DNA from: an uncultured Acetatifactor sp.
Lineage (GTDB): Bacteria > Bacillota > Clostridia > Lachnospirales > Lachnospiraceae
Assembly: GCA_910583845.1 (NCBI GenBank)
Contig: CAJUAB010000026.1
Location: 1-64,000, forward strand
DNA length: 64,000 bases
Direction: 5' to 3'
Positions 56,336-64,000 of this stretch are shown piece by piece. Under the pieces are notes generated by a model. That model saw only the letters and a program-made list of their open reading frames with translations, was not told where the DNA came from and did no database searches. Numbering within the stretch: position 1 is the first letter of the stretch; each line of letters opens with the position of its first letter. A program made the position numbers and the translations under genes.

Positions 56336-57856
56336 ATGGCGACTAAAACGAAGAGAAATAGAAGAGTTTCCGGGCGGCAGAGCGGAATATTGCTGCCCAT
56401 ATCCAGTATTCCCTCCAGATTCGGAATCGGCGGTTTTTCCAAGGAAGCCTATGACTTCGTGGATTTTCTGGAGGCGGCAGGGCAGAAGCTCTGGCAGATT
56501 CTGCCCCTGGGCCCCACCAGCTATGGGGATTCCCCCTATCAGTCCTTTTCCACTTTCGCGGGAAATCCCTATTACATTGATCTGGAGGCTCTGATCAAAG
56601 AGGGATATCTGACGGAAGAAGAGTGCGAGGCCGTGGATTATGGCAGTAACCCCTCCTATGTGGATTACGAAAAAATATGGCTCACCAGGTGGGAGCTTCT
56701 GCGGGCGGCTTTTGAGAAAGCACAGGAAGCGGGTCTGCTGCGGGAGCAGGGCTATCTGGATTATGTAAAGGAAAATGAGGACTGGCTGCCGGACTATGCC
56801 CTGTATATGGCGGTAAAGAGTCATTTTGAGTATGTGTGCTGGGTGGAGTGGGATGAGGATATTCGTCTGAGAAAGCCTGCGGCGCTGAAAAAGTACAGGG
56901 AGCAGCTGGCGGAGGAGATCGGGTTTTATCAGTTTCTGCAATACCTTTTTTCTACCCAGTGGAGGGCGCTGAAAACCTATGCCAACGAGAAGGGCATTCG
57001 CATTGTGGGAGATATCCCGATCTATGTGGCCTTTGACAGCGCGGATACCTGGGCCAATCCGGAGCTGTTCCAGCTGGACCGGGACAACATGCCCATCGGT
57101 GTGGCGGGCTGTCCGCCGGATTCTTTCAGCATTACCGGACAGCTGTGGGGCAATCCGCTGTATCGCTGGGAGTACCATAAGGAGACGGGCTATGCCTGGT
57201 GGATTAGGCGTATCGCTTATTGTTACCGCCTGTATGATGTGGTGCGGATTGATCATTTCCGGGGATTTGAGTCCTACTGGTTTGTGCCCTATGGGGATGA
57301 GACAGCGCAGAATGGCCACTGGGTAAAGGGGCCGGGTTACGATCTGTTCAGGGCTCTGAAGGAAGCTCTGGGAGACATGGATGTGATCGCGGAAGATCTC
57401 GGCTTTTTGACCAGGGAAGTCATCGCTCTGGTGAAGAAGACAGGATATCCCGGCATGAAGATTTTGCAGTTCGGCTTCGGAGACGGCGCGGACAATGCCT
57501 ATCTCCCGCATAACTATACCAGCAACTGTATTGTGTACACAGGCACCCATGACAATGAGACGATTCTGGGGTGGTATAAGGGCCTGAAACCCGGTGTGCG
57601 GAAGAATGTGAAAAAATATCTGGACATCCGGGGAAATAAAGATATCCCCTGGTATTTTATCAGAGCGGCTTTTGCCAGCGTGGCGGACACAGCCGTGATT
57701 CCCATGCAGGACTATCTGGAGATGGGAAATGAGGGAAGAATCAATACGCCCTCCACTCTGGGCGGCAACTGGGAGTGGCGGATGCTGTCGGGGGCGGCTT
57801 CTCCCCGGCTGGCGGAACGGATCAGAGAACTTGCCGTGACCTATGGAAGAACATAA
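56336..57856 (+). CDS. malQ: 4-alpha-glucanotransferase (amylomaltase)
   Basis: 506 residues, GH77. It shows the family opening SGILLPISSIPSRFGIGGFS, LPLGPTSYGDSPYQSFSTFA, the nucleophile Asp in VVRIDHFRGFESYWFVP, the acid/base Glu in VIAEDLGFLTREVIALVK, and YTGTHDNETILGWY. It transfers maltodextrin segments, feeding longer chains to the phosphorylase encoded just upstream. ATG 56336 follows AGAGGAAG; an earlier in-frame ATG at 56309 is less likely. It shares the malP promoter. Confidence 0.95.
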   Translation: MATKTKRNRRVSGRQSGILLPISSIPSRFGIGGFSKEAYDFVDFLEAAGQKLWQILPLGPTSYGDSPYQSFSTFAGNPYYIDLEALIKEGYLTEEECEAVDYGSNPSYVDYEKIWLTRWELLRAAFEKAQEAGLLREQGYLDYVKENEDWLPDYALYMAVKSHFEYVCWVEWDEDIRLRKPAALKKYREQLAEEIGFYQFLQYLFSTQWRALKTYANEKGIRIVGDIPIYVAFDSADTWANPELFQLDRDNMPIGVAGCPPDSFSITGQLWGNPLYRWEYHKETGYAWWIRRIAYCYRLYDVVRIDHFRGFESYWFVPYGDETAQNGHWVKGPGYDLFRALKEALGDMDVIAEDLGFLTREVIALVKKTGYPGMKILQFGFGDGADNAYLPHNYTSNCIVYTGTHDNETILGWYKGLKPGVRKNVKKYLDIRGNKDIPWYFIRAAFASVADTAVIPMQDYLEMGNEGRINTPSTLGGNWEWRMLSGAASPRLAERIRELAVTYGRT

Positions 57857-57865
57857 CAGAATGGG

Positions 57866-57904
57866 AAAAGCGGGAGTCCGGCCGAGACCGGACTTCCGCT
57901 TTTT
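57866..57904. terminator. malQ terminator, bidirectional
   Basis: AAAAGCGGGAGTCCGG pairs with CCGGACTTCCGCTTTTT. It also serves the convergent CYTH gene. Confidence 0.85.
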
Positions 57905-57940
57905 ACGTGGGTACAGTACCTTGACCATCCGCTCCCGCTG

Positions 57941-58453
57941 TCAGCAGGGAGGCATGAAATCCTTTAAATCGTGCAGAGCCATATAAGAATTATGGTATTC
58001 TTTCCGGTAGGTGACATCCTCGTCAAACCAGTCGGGCGGCAGGAAGGACTGGGCGGCCTCGGTACTGCCGAACTCTACCTCGGCCAGCACCAGGGGGGCC
58101 AGTTCTCCCTTGAATATGTCCAGTTCGATGGTCAGGCTGTAGTCCTCCGGCGGCGTGGGAAATCCGGGTTTGAAGCCGGGACTTTCCAGAGGGATCAGAT
58201 AGCGGGTCTTGGACAGAATCCTGCCGTCCGCCTTTTCCCGCAGATGGTAATAGGCTTCCTTGCTCAGCCACAGGTTGTGTTCTTCCCGGGCCATCATGCC
58301 GCTGCCTTTGTAGGTCATATAATATTCATCGTTCTCTTTGCGGACCCGCACTACCGGGTTGGTGGACAGGTAGGCCTGCTCTATATGAAGGCTGGGATAA
58401 CTCTCCAGGTCGGCGGGAAGGGATTTCAGCGTAAATTTGCGTTCGATTTCCAT
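57941..58453 (-). CDS. CYTH-domain phosphohydrolase
   Basis: The 170 residues open with the family's EIERKFTLKSLPAD and continue with VVRVRKENDEYYMTYKGSG, REEHNLWLSKEAYYHL, YSLTIELDIFKGELAPLVLA and EVEFGSTEAA. The ExExK and paired Glu/Arg residues line a triphosphate tunnel. Small bacterial CYTH proteins hydrolyse triphosphates, often tripolyphosphate. It stands alone, convergent with malQ. The ribosome site is not strong. Confidence 0.9.
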   Translation of the reverse strand: MEIERKFTLKSLPADLESYPSLHIEQAYLSTNPVVRVRKENDEYYMTYKGSGMMAREEHNLWLSKEAYYHLREKADGRILSKTRYLIPLESPGFKPGFPTPPEDYSLTIELDIFKGELAPLVLAEVEFGSTEAAQSFLPPDWFDEDVTYRKEYHNSYMALHDLKDFMPPC

Positions 58454-58555
58454 AGGTGCGTCTCATTTCTCATTTTGCTTTGCAGTGGGTTATACAAAAA
58501 CATTATACCCTATTTGGCGGAGAAAAAAAAGAGTGACATGGAGAAAAATTAAATG

Positions 58556-58762
58556 TATAATGAATAAAATGCCATGCATTTAACTCTGCTGAATAAAGAG
58601 CGCGCGGGAGCGCGCAAAACTGAGGCATAATGAGCAAAATGCCACGCATTTGACTTTGTTGAACGAGAGTGCGCGGGAGCGCGCAAACCCGAGGCATAAT
58701 GAGCAAAATGCCGCGCATTTGACTTAGTTGAACGGAGAGAGAGCGGGATTGCGCAAAATCAG
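58556..58762. repeat. Three tandem 69-70 bp repeats before the DJ-1 gene
   Basis: Each unit contains ATAATGAGCAAAATGCC, CGCATTTGACT and a GAGCGCGCGGGAGCGCGC-like palindrome. The repeat phase is set by TGAATAAAATGCC at 58561, TGAGCAAAATGCC at 58631 and at 58700. The copies are diverged by about 10 to 20 percent. The minus strand is open through them (QMRGILLIMP repeated) but lacks a start, so they are taken as non-coding. Confidence 0.8.
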
Positions 58763-58791
58763 GGACAAATTCGGAAAGGGAGGTAGGGCCA

Positions 58792-59349
58792 ATGAGCAGG
58801 ATAGGAGTTTTTTTTGCGGAAGGATATGAGGAGATTGAGGCGTTGACCGTGGTGGACATCTGCCGCAGAGCGGGTGTGGAAGTGCAGATGGTGTCGGTGG
58901 GGACAGAGAAGATGGTAAGCGGTTCCCACGGAATCAGTGTGCGCATGGATGTATGCTTTGACGAGGTGGATTTTGACAGTCTGGATATGATTGTGCTTCC
59001 CGGCGGCAAGCAGGGCACCGAAGGACTGGAGGCCCATGAGGGGCTGATGGCCCAGGTGGATGCCTTTGACCGGGCGGGTCGATATCTGGCGGCGATCTGC
59101 GCGGCTCCCAGCATATTGGGGCACAGGGGGATTCTCCGGGGCAGGCGGGCCGGATGCTATCCCGGCTGGGAACGGCATCTGGAGGGCGCGCAGGTGTCCA
59201 TGGAGGAGGCCACGGTGGACGGACATGTGATCACAGGCAGGGGGATGGGATGCACCATTGCGTTTTCTCTGGCCATCGTGGCCCGGCTGCAGGGACAGGA
59301 ACAGGCGGACAGGGTTGCGGAGACCATTGTCTACAACAGGAAAGAATAG
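58792..59349 (+). CDS. DJ-1/PfpI family protein
   Basis: 185 residues with the DJ-1 features: RIGVFFAEGYEEIEALTVVD (conserved Glu), MIVLPGGKQGTEGLEAHEGL, and the nucleophile elbow LAAICAAPSILGHRGILRG with Cys at about 102. The C-terminus VDGHVITGRGMGCTIAFSLA is complete. Members are called glyoxalase III or protein deglycase and guard against reactive carbonyls or oxidation. GGAAAGGGAGG precedes ATG. Confidence 0.92.
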   Translation: MSRIGVFFAEGYEEIEALTVVDICRRAGVEVQMVSVGTEKMVSGSHGISVRMDVCFDEVDFDSLDMIVLPGGKQGTEGLEAHEGLMAQVDAFDRAGRYLAAICAAPSILGHRGILRGRRAGCYPGWERHLEGAQVSMEEATVDGHVITGRGMGCTIAFSLAIVARLQGQEQADRVAETIVYNRKE

Positions 59350-59389
59350 GGACTGACAACGGGCAGGAATGCAGGGAGACGGAGGCATA

Positions 59390-60736
59390 ATGGACGTGAA
59401 GACGGAAATAGAACTGAACCGGGGACTTCTGGATTTTATTCAGGCCAGTCCCAGCGTGTTCCACGTGATTGACAATTTGAAAAAGAGATTGGAAGAGGGC
59501 GGTTTTGCGGAGTGCCGGGAGCAGGACTGCTGGAAATTGCAGCCGGGGGGAGCGTACTACGTGATCCGGAATGACTCCTCCCTGATTGCGTTCCGGCTGC
59601 CCGCAGCCCGGAAACCGGAAGAGGGATGCCCCTTTCAGGGATATCATATTGTAGCTGCGCACAGCGACTCCCCCACATTCAAAATAAAGACGCGGCCGGA
59701 GGCTGTGACAGAGAATCGCTATGTGCGGCTGAATGTGGAGGCATACGGCGGCATGATTCTGTCCACATGGCTGGACAGGCCTTTGTCGGTGGCGGGTCGG
59801 GTGGCGGTGCGCCGGGAGGACGGCGGACTGGACACGCGTCTGGTGAATCTGGATCAGGATCTGCTGGTCATTCCAAACCTGGCGGTGCATATGAACAGGG
59901 AGATCAATAATGGATATAGCTATAACCTGCAGACGGACATGCTGCCGCTGATGGGCCTGTTGCCGGAGAAAGGCCCGGAGTCCGAGGAACCGGTCCGGCC
60001 ATCTCCCCAGGGCATGCTGCTGCGGGAGGTGGCGCGGGAATTGGGAATTGCTCCGGAGGATATTCTGGACAGCGACCTGTACCTGTATGTGCGGGAAAAG
60101 GGCCGGGTGGCAGGCCGGAGGGGCGAATTCCTGTTAAGTCCCAGGCTGGACGACCTGCAATGCGTGTACGCGGGGCTGGAGGGTTTTCTCTCCGCTGTAC
60201 CGGGACAATATGCCAATGTGCTGGCGGTGTTCGACAATGAGGAGGTGGGCAGTGGTACCAGACAGGGAGCGGATTCCACTTTCCTGGAGGATGTGCTGCT
60301 GAGAGTGCAGGACAGTCTGGGCTACGGCCCCTCCGTGTACCGGCAGGTGGTGGCGGACAGCTTTCTGATCTCCGCGGACAATGCCCATGCGGTGCATCCG
60401 GCCCACCCGGAGAAAGCGGACCCCACCAACCGTCCCGTGTTGGGCGGCGGGATTGTGATCAAGTACCACGGGGGACAAAAATATACCTCCGACGCCCTGT
60501 CCGCGGCGCGGATGAGGCTCTGGTGTGAGCGGGTGGGGGTTCCCTGCCAGACCTTTGTCAATCGCTCCGACATGATGGGCGGTTCCACGTTGGGAAATAT
60601 TTCCACTGCCCATGTATCTCTGCGTTCGGTGGATATCGGTCTGCCTCAGCTGGCCATGCATTCCGCGGTGGAGACCGGCTGCGGCAGGGCTACGGCGCAG
60701 GCGGTGGCCGCATTTGAGCAGTTCTGGCGGGAGTGA
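59390..60736 (+). CDS. M18-family aminopeptidase
   Basis: 448 residues with zinc-site motifs of the aspartyl aminopeptidase type: YHIVAAHSDSPTFKIKTRPE (His, Asp), LAVFDNEEVGSGTRQGADST (bridging Glu pair), VVADSFLISADNAHAVHPAH, and the C-terminal NISTAHVSLRSVDIGLPQLA and MHSAVETGC. It removes acidic or neutral N-terminal residues from peptides in the cytosol. ATG 59390 follows GAGACGGAGGCATA; an upstream in-frame ATG at 59369 is less likely. It lies 40 bases after the DJ-1 gene. Confidence 0.93.
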   Translation: MDVKTEIELNRGLLDFIQASPSVFHVIDNLKKRLEEGGFAECREQDCWKLQPGGAYYVIRNDSSLIAFRLPAARKPEEGCPFQGYHIVAAHSDSPTFKIKTRPEAVTENRYVRLNVEAYGGMILSTWLDRPLSVAGRVAVRREDGGLDTRLVNLDQDLLVIPNLAVHMNREINNGYSYNLQTDMLPLMGLLPEKGPESEEPVRPSPQGMLLREVARELGIAPEDILDSDLYLYVREKGRVAGRRGEFLLSPRLDDLQCVYAGLEGFLSAVPGQYANVLAVFDNEEVGSGTRQGADSTFLEDVLLRVQDSLGYGPSVYRQVVADSFLISADNAHAVHPAHPEKADPTNRPVLGGGIVIKYHGGQKYTSDALSAARMRLWCERVGVPCQTFVNRSDMMGGSTLGNISTAHVSLRSVDIGLPQLAMHSAVETGCGRATAQAVAAFEQFWRE

Positions 60737-60737
60737 T

Positions 60738-61271
60738 ATGGAGCGGACTCATTTTCAGAGGGCGTTGTCGGATTTTGTGTATGATATGGCCAGCGGAGGG
60801 GCGATCTGTCATCTGACGGATCTGGGGTATACGGTGAAACAGATCCGGGAGAGTCTGGATTATCCGACCCCCTATGAGAGGATTCAGAAAACGGTTTGGA
60901 AACACCTGCTGGATACGGGGGTGGTCACGCCGTTGGAACAGGGGGAGGCAAGGGAGAAAGTGGAGTATGTGCGGGAGTATGACCGCTATGGAAAGCCGAG
61001 CTTCCGCCGTGTCACGGTGCCCGTGTCCTCCCCGGAGCCGTCGTCGCCCCGGCTTCTCTGCCGTTTCGGTCTGGTAAAGTACAAAGACCCGGAGCGGTAC
61101 AGGGAAGTGCTGGAGGCGCTGAGTCCCAGGCAGGCGGAATATATAGACGGACTTCCCTGGGGGGTGGAAAGCGTCTGGCACCGGGCTGATAAACGAATGC
61201 TGGAGATTTATCATACGCTGGAGAGAGCGGGATTGTCCCAGGGCGTGTGCTTTTTTGAGACCGGGGAGTAG
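60738..61271 (+). CDS. Unknown conserved-looking protein
   Basis: Starts one base after the M18 stop, so it is coupled. The 177 residues form no known fold to me: HFQRALSDFVYDMASGGAIC, LTDLGYTVKQIRESLDYPTP, YERIQKTVWKHLLDTGVVTP, then a strand-rich RFGLVKYKDPERYREVLEAL and a helical end. The N-terminal helices with QIRESLDYPTPYERIQKTVW resemble a helix-turn-helix, so DNA binding is possible. The GAGT just before is weak as a ribosome site. Confidence 0.6.
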   Translation: MERTHFQRALSDFVYDMASGGAICHLTDLGYTVKQIRESLDYPTPYERIQKTVWKHLLDTGVVTPLEQGEAREKVEYVREYDRYGKPSFRRVTVPVSSPEPSSPRLLCRFGLVKYKDPERYREVLEALSPRQAEYIDGLPWGVESVWHRADKRMLEIYHTLERAGLSQGVCFFETGE

Positions 61272-61312
61272 CTGTGTGGAAATATAATCTGACAAAGAAA
61301 AAGCTGAAAGCA

Positions 61313-61348
61313 GGGCAGAGACCGGTTTATTCCGTCGGCCCTGTTTTT
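61313..61348 (+). terminator. Intrinsic terminator
   Basis: CAGGGC and GCCCTG flank a partly paired loop (GACCGG..CCGTCG) and are followed by six T. Confidence 0.7.
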
Positions 61349-61367
61349 TCATATAACAGGAAAGTTC

Positions 61368-61406
61368 TGACAGCAGAATCATGGCTGTGTGTGGATTCTG
61401 CTGTCA
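61368..61406. repeat. Hairpin with 13 bp arms
   Basis: TGACAGCAGAATC and GATTCTGCTGTCA, perfect, around a 13-base loop. It has no T-run. Confidence 0.7.
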
Positions 61407-61579
61407 TGAAATGGGAGGGACAGATTAAGTGCGGAAATCCTTACAAAAATGGGGATACAGCACACAACTGAATTGCCGGGCAATTTTTCCGGACGAAAAA
61501 GGTTTGATCAGAGATACAAATTCGATACTGATCCGTGAGATGATTAGTCGATTGCGAAACCCTTTCCGCGAGTGACGGA

Positions 61580-61651
61580 ATTGGCCAATATAACCAAAAC
61601 GGGCGCCAAATGCAGTGGCAGGGTTGCCCTTATTTGGTTATATTGGCCAAT
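61580..61651. promoter_or_regulatory. Large inverted repeat before the second lipoprotein gene
   Basis: ATTGGCCAATATAACCAAA (61580-61598) and TTTGGTTATATTGGCCAAT (61633-61651) are perfect 19-base arms 34 bases apart. Each arm contains the palindrome TTGGCCAA, and the spacer has its own stem (GCCA..TGGC). Its right edge is 103 bases before the lipoprotein ATG. Confidence 0.75.
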
Positions 61652-61754
61652 CCCTGTTCCAGAAAAGAGTCGTTTTGCAATTGCCTATAGTGAGATGATA
61701 ATGGAAAGGATGCGGATCAGCCGATTTTCGCACAACAAAAGGAGGGAGGCAGTT

Positions 61755-64000
61755 ATGAAAAAAGTGAAAGGGCGCGGATTTTATGGTTTGTGTTGTCTGA
61801 TGATATCTGCGTCTGTTTTGCTGACAGCATGCAAAGCAGGCGCGCCGGATGAGGGCGGCAGAGCCGACCGGAGAGATCGCGGCGAAATATTTTCTGACGA
61901 CATGGGGACGGCCAGCACTTCCCCCGTTCTGACCGCAGGAAAAACGGAATGGGTCTATGTACCGGAGCGAATCGAAATCAGGGACGAAAGGGCCGATTAT
62001 GACGCCATGCGGCTCATCGGTGATGAAGTATGCTATATTTCCATGAATGGGGAACAAGAGGACAATGCACATGAAATCTGCCGGTATACATTGACTGACA
62101 GAAAACTGACAGGCATTCCCATCGACTGGAAAGATGACGGACAGGTCCGGGAGATCAGCTGTTATACATTTGACGATGAACAAAACGCATGGCTCATCGT
62201 CAATGTCTATTCAGCTGATTACGGTCGGTTCAGACGTTTTTTGTACAAATTTGATCCGGAGGGGAACAACATATTTTTCAGGGATATCACGGAACAGCTG
62301 GCCAGAGGCGCCGCTATAAGCGGCCTGTCTGTGGACGGACAGGGCCGGATATACATTTTTGGTTCTGATGAGGGTATCTGGTTGTATACTGATGATGGGA
62401 GCTATCATGGAATCATATCTTATGGTATTTCAGAAGACGTTCTGATCAGAGGAACCCTGGAAGGGGAGGACGGCAGATACTATATATGCAGTAATATAGG
62501 GGGAAATGAGGATTATTGCGCGCTGACAGAAGTGGATTTTGACAAAAAGCACCTTGTGGAAACCAGGAAGGTGTTTCCGGTTGCGGACTGGGCCTGTGCA
62601 GATTCCTCCGGGCAGTATGATCTGCTGCTGTATGACCATGTGGCGGCATACGGATATGATTTTTCCACAGGGAAAAAAGAGGAGCTGTTCGTCTGGCAGG
62701 ACAGCGACATCAACGGATATGATGTGAAATGCCTGGCAGCGCTGGAAGACGGCAGATACTTCTGCGCGGTGGAAGACTGGGAAAATGACGACAGAAGCAT
62801 TGTACTGCTTACCAAAACAAGGGCGGAGGACGCCCCGCAGCGGTTGGAGATGATACTGGCCAACCTGGACGGGGGGAGCGAACTTACCGCGCTGGCGGTG
62901 GGATTCAACAGGAACAACAGCCAATATCATATTACGGTGAAGAATTATGGCTCCCTCACGGATCTGTACAATGCTCTGTTGGCCGGAGAAACCGTAGACA
63001 TCGTGGACCTGTCCGGAGTCAATATAAAGAATCTTTGCAGAAAGGGTGTTTTTGAGGATCTGACCTCCTGGCTGGAAGAGTCGGAGACTTTTGGCCGCGA
63101 GGATTTTGTGGATGGAATCCTGGAGGCATATACCATTGACGGCACTCTGGTGGGGATTCCGGACAGCTTCAGGCTGCGGACCGTTGTGGGAGACCGGAGT
63201 ATGGTGGGAAACGACGCCGGTCTGTCTCTGGAGGGGATGCTGGAGCTGGCCGGGAGCAATCCCGGGGCGATGCCCTTTGACGGGATTACCAGGGACGAAA
63301 TGACGCAGTATCTTATGATGTTCAACGAAGAAGCTCTCATCGACTGGGAGAGAGGGGAGTGTCATTTTGACTCGGAGCTGTTCAAGGCGGTGCTGGCGTT
63401 TCTGAAACGCTTTCCTGATTCCGTGGACGGCGAACAGGAGGATGTCTCTCTGCCCGGCAAAATTCAAAACGGCGATGTATTGTTTGCCATAGCGGATATG
63501 AAAGGGCTGAAGGACTTTCAGCTTTATGGCGGCATATTTGACGAAAGGGCCACTGCTGTGGGATTTCCCACCCCGGACGGATGCGGTGGTACGCTGCTGT
63601 TTGCCGACAATGCTTTCGGGATCGTCTCCGGTTCAGAGAACAAAAGCGGCGCATGGGATTTTATCGAGAGCGTTCTGCGGCGGAAATATGCGGAGGGGAT
63701 GGATCAGGAGCAAGTCTATGCCGCCTTTTACTGGCAGCCTCCGTGGCAGTATCCATCTATGAAGAAAGCGTTTTCAGCTATAACGGATTACGTAATGGAG
63801 AGGGATAAGGACAGCAAGTTTGGGACGAGAATATACAGCGACGGATGGAGCTTTGATTTCCATGCCGTGACATGGGAGGAAATCAATGCCATACTGGATA
63901 TGGTCCCGGACGCGACGCCCTGGTATACCGTGGAAAACAGTGAGATTCTCAATATAATAAATGAAGAGGCGGCGGCATATTATTATGGGCAGAAAGGCCC
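61755..64000 (+). CDS. Solute-binding-like lipoprotein, 3' end outside the window
   Basis: Starts at ATG 61755 after AAAGGAGGGAGGCAGTT. The signal is lipoprotein type (GLCCLMISASVLLTACKAGA, lipobox LLTAC, Cys at about 24). Residues 50-340 are strand-rich and propeller-like (EWVYVPERIEIRDERADYDA, SGLSVDGQGRIYIFGSDEG). From about 355 an extracellular solute-binding domain starts (LDGGSELTALAVGFNRNNSQ, YHITVKNYGSLTDLYNALLA, VDIVDLSGVNIKNLCRKGVF). The order matches the lipoprotein at 32830, so the two are paralogues. 748 codons are seen with no stop. No permease genes are visible nearby. Confidence 0.85.
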   Translation, partial: MKKVKGRGFYGLCCLMISASVLLTACKAGAPDEGGRADRRDRGEIFSDDMGTASTSPVLTAGKTEWVYVPERIEIRDERADYDAMRLIGDEVCYISMNGEQEDNAHEICRYTLTDRKLTGIPIDWKDDGQVREISCYTFDDEQNAWLIVNVYSADYGRFRRFLYKFDPEGNNIFFRDITEQLARGAAISGLSVDGQGRIYIFGSDEGIWLYTDDGSYHGIISYGISEDVLIRGTLEGEDGRYYICSNIGGNEDYCALTEVDFDKKHLVETRKVFPVADWACADSSGQYDLLLYDHVAAYGYDFSTGKKEELFVWQDSDINGYDVKCLAALEDGRYFCAVEDWENDDRSIVLLTKTRAEDAPQRLEMILANLDGGSELTALAVGFNRNNSQYHITVKNYGSLTDLYNALLAGETVDIVDLSGVNIKNLCRKGVFEDLTSWLEESETFGREDFVDGILEAYTIDGTLVGIPDSFRLRTVVGDRSMVGNDAGLSLEGMLELAGSNPGAMPFDGITRDEMTQYLMMFNEEALIDWERGECHFDSELFKAVLAFLKRFPDSVDGEQEDVSLPGKIQNGDVLFAIADMKGLKDFQLYGGIFDERATAVGFPTPDGCGGTLLFADNAFGIVSGSENKSGAWDFIESVLRRKYAEGMDQEQVYAAFYWQPPWQYPSMKKAFSAITDYVMERDKDSKFGTRIYSDGWSFDFHAVTWEEINAILDMVPDATPWYTVENSEILNIINEEAAAYYYGQKG

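Larger units (their letters stand above)
61272..61754. other. Gene-free stretch rich in inverted repeats
   Basis: It holds the terminator at 61313-61348, a 13 bp-arm hairpin at 61368-61406 and the 19 bp-arm inverted repeat at 61580-61651. An open frame at 61274-61471 has no ribosome site and spans two hairpins, so I do not call it. Confidence 0.55.

Noticed and set aside
55065..57928. Long minus-strand open frames opposite malP and malQ
   Set aside because: Both real genes are clear on the plus strand; the antisense frames have no ribosome site and no family features.
58556..58762. CRISPR array
   Set aside because: Units are 69-70 bp tandem repeats with no unique spacers and no cas genes nearby.
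58503..59114. Minus-strand frame running through the tandem repeats into the DJ-1 gene
   Set aside because: It depends on antisense DJ-1 sequence for its start and has repeats that do not keep a protein-like pattern outside the repeat unit.
61274..61471. A 65-codon open frame
   Set aside because: It has no ribosome site and spans a terminator and a perfect hairpin.

Overview
The window looks like a low-to-moderate GC Gram-positive anaerobe of the Clostridia, most likely a Lachnospiraceae gut commensal. Reasons: strong AGGAGG ribosome sites, TTGACA/TATAAT promoters, a CIRCE-controlled groES-groEL operon, a cellobiose phosphorylase very like the clostridial enzyme, a yybP-ykoY type leader, and a Tn4451/TnpX-type serine recombinase. 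This is inferred from family content only.

Layout. (1) 1-10.8 kb is an accessory graveyard: two convergent decayed IS630-type transposases, a frameshifted cell-surface repeat protein, then the accessory end of an integrative element (winged-helix regulator, sigma-like factor, MazF-type toxin, broken resolvase-like gene, small proteins, large serine recombinase). Its right side carries a small Fst/par-like type I toxin-antitoxin locus and a RelB/YafQ-type module framed by about 112 bp direct repeats. (2) 10.9-20.5 kb is core chromosome: DUF6512 membrane protein, class A PBP, YigZ, MgtE, an AraC regulator, an odd DUF1905-cysteine-peptidase-like protein, groES-groEL. (3) 20.6-24.7 kb holds a phosphatase scar, an RloA/RloB (AbiL-like) ATPase-TOPRIM pair and an ABC-ATPase-domain protein. 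(4) 25-32.5 kb: SGNH hydrolase, fucO, metY, yqeY, a TrmH-type methylase, and a MarR-MATE operon. (5) 32.8-44.4 kb: a solute-binding-like lipoprotein, cellobiose phosphorylase with a divergent LacI regulator, a DUF1700 protein, an extremely Asn/Gln-rich 56-residue protein, an rRNA methylase, RdgB, a phosphoesterase and less known genes. (6) 44.7-47.2 kb: six tRNA genes around a MATE transporter. (7) 47.2-49.8 kb is a small island at the 3' end of tRNA-Leu: a 25 bp copy of the tRNA end lies 2.5 kb downstream, and in between are a beheaded VapC, a four-gene operon with two DUF2589 proteins, and a scrap of serine recombinase. (8) 50.1-52.5 kb is a single-chain restriction-modification enzyme. (9) 52.6-64 kb is core again: riboswitch plus CaCA antiporter, malP-malQ glucan operon, CYTH, DJ-1, M18 aminopeptidase, and a second solute-binding-like lipoprotein running off the end.

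Together the core genes describe a saccharolytic anaerobe: cellobiose phosphorolysis, glycogen/maltodextrin phosphorolysis under LacI-type sites, and lactaldehyde reduction. The accessory segments concentrate toxin-antitoxin, defence and recombination functions. The best candidates for something undescribed are the DUF2589 operon on its tRNA-Leu island, the compact Fst-like locus next to the recombinase, the DUF1905-peptidase fusion, and the large palindromes found about 105 bp upstream of both lipoprotein genes.
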